DNA of 64,000 nt, taken from Pseudonocardiales bacterium (lineage in GTDB: Bacteria > Actinomycetota > Actinomycetes > Mycobacteriales > Jatrophihabitantaceae). The DNA is taken from the NCBI GenBank assembly GCA_030840295.1, contig JAVEET010000108.1, positions 1-64,000 of the forward strand, in the 5' to 3' direction. Below, piece after piece: positions 62,168 through 64,000 of this stretch; the stretch's first letter is position 1; every line of letters starts with the position of its first letter. A model generated the notes under the pieces. It worked only from the letters and a program-made list of their open reading frames with translations. It was not told where the DNA came from and did no database searches. A program made the translations under genes and the position numbers.

Positions 62168-64000
<1,833 letters not shown>

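Overview
The window reads as chromosomal DNA of a high-GC actinobacterium. It has dense GC-rich coding, many GTG starts, ATGA/GTGA stop-start overlaps, a predicted F420-dependent luciferase-like oxidoreductase, and a mycobacterial-type set of acyl-CoA enzymes. No genus can be named from sequence alone. No tRNA, rRNA, CRISPR array, insertion sequence, phage or plasmid gene was seen.

Region 1 (1-4.9 kb) holds the end of a CorA-like transporter, a small helical protein, a Rieske ferredoxin, a metallo-beta-lactamase-fold hydrolase, an SDR and a DUF4432/aldose-epimerase-like protein.

Region 2 (4.9-22 kb) is a sugar or polyol catabolism locus. A minus-strand operon runs from a promoter near 16.29 kb: a 43-codon PfkB-like stub, a LacI repressor, an 18-codon leader ORF, a ribose/fructose-type ABC transporter (ATPase, permease, binding protein), an SDR, a bifunctional rhamnulose-1-phosphate aldolase/dehydrogenase, a rhamnulokinase, a class II aldolase, another SDR and a UxuA-like dehydratase. 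On the plus strand lie a small P-loop kinase and an operon of mannose-6-phosphate isomerase, mannitol dehydrogenase, L-xylulose-reductase-like SDR and xylulokinase. A shared sequence (GGTAATCGATGTC) occurs twice downstream of the lacI promoter and once before manA, so one repressor probably controls both arms.

Region 3 (21.9-25.3 kb) is a self-contained LacI - FGGY kinase - class I aldolase operon with two perfect GACAACGTTGTC operators just downstream of a good promoter.

Region 4 (25.5-63+ kb) is a long run of CoA-thioester catabolism genes. It contains an MFS exporter with three SDRs; a thiolase and a MaoC hydratase; three acyl-CoA ligases; a carboxyltransferase beta subunit; crotonases; an amidohydrolase-like protein; two complete Liv-type ABC transporters, one with fused LivM-LivG; a paired acyl-CoA dehydrogenase; an HpaB/4-hydroxybutyryl-CoA-dehydratase-family flavoprotein; two ACAD10/11-type phosphotransferases with an ACAD11-like dehydrogenase; a GAF/PucR-type regulator; an LLM oxidoreductase; and a nitronate monooxygenase cut by the window end. 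The genes together suggest uptake of a carboxylic acid, CoA activation, and beta-oxidation with a detour for 4-hydroxyacyl-CoA by phosphorylation and elimination. The actual substrate cannot be read from the sequence.
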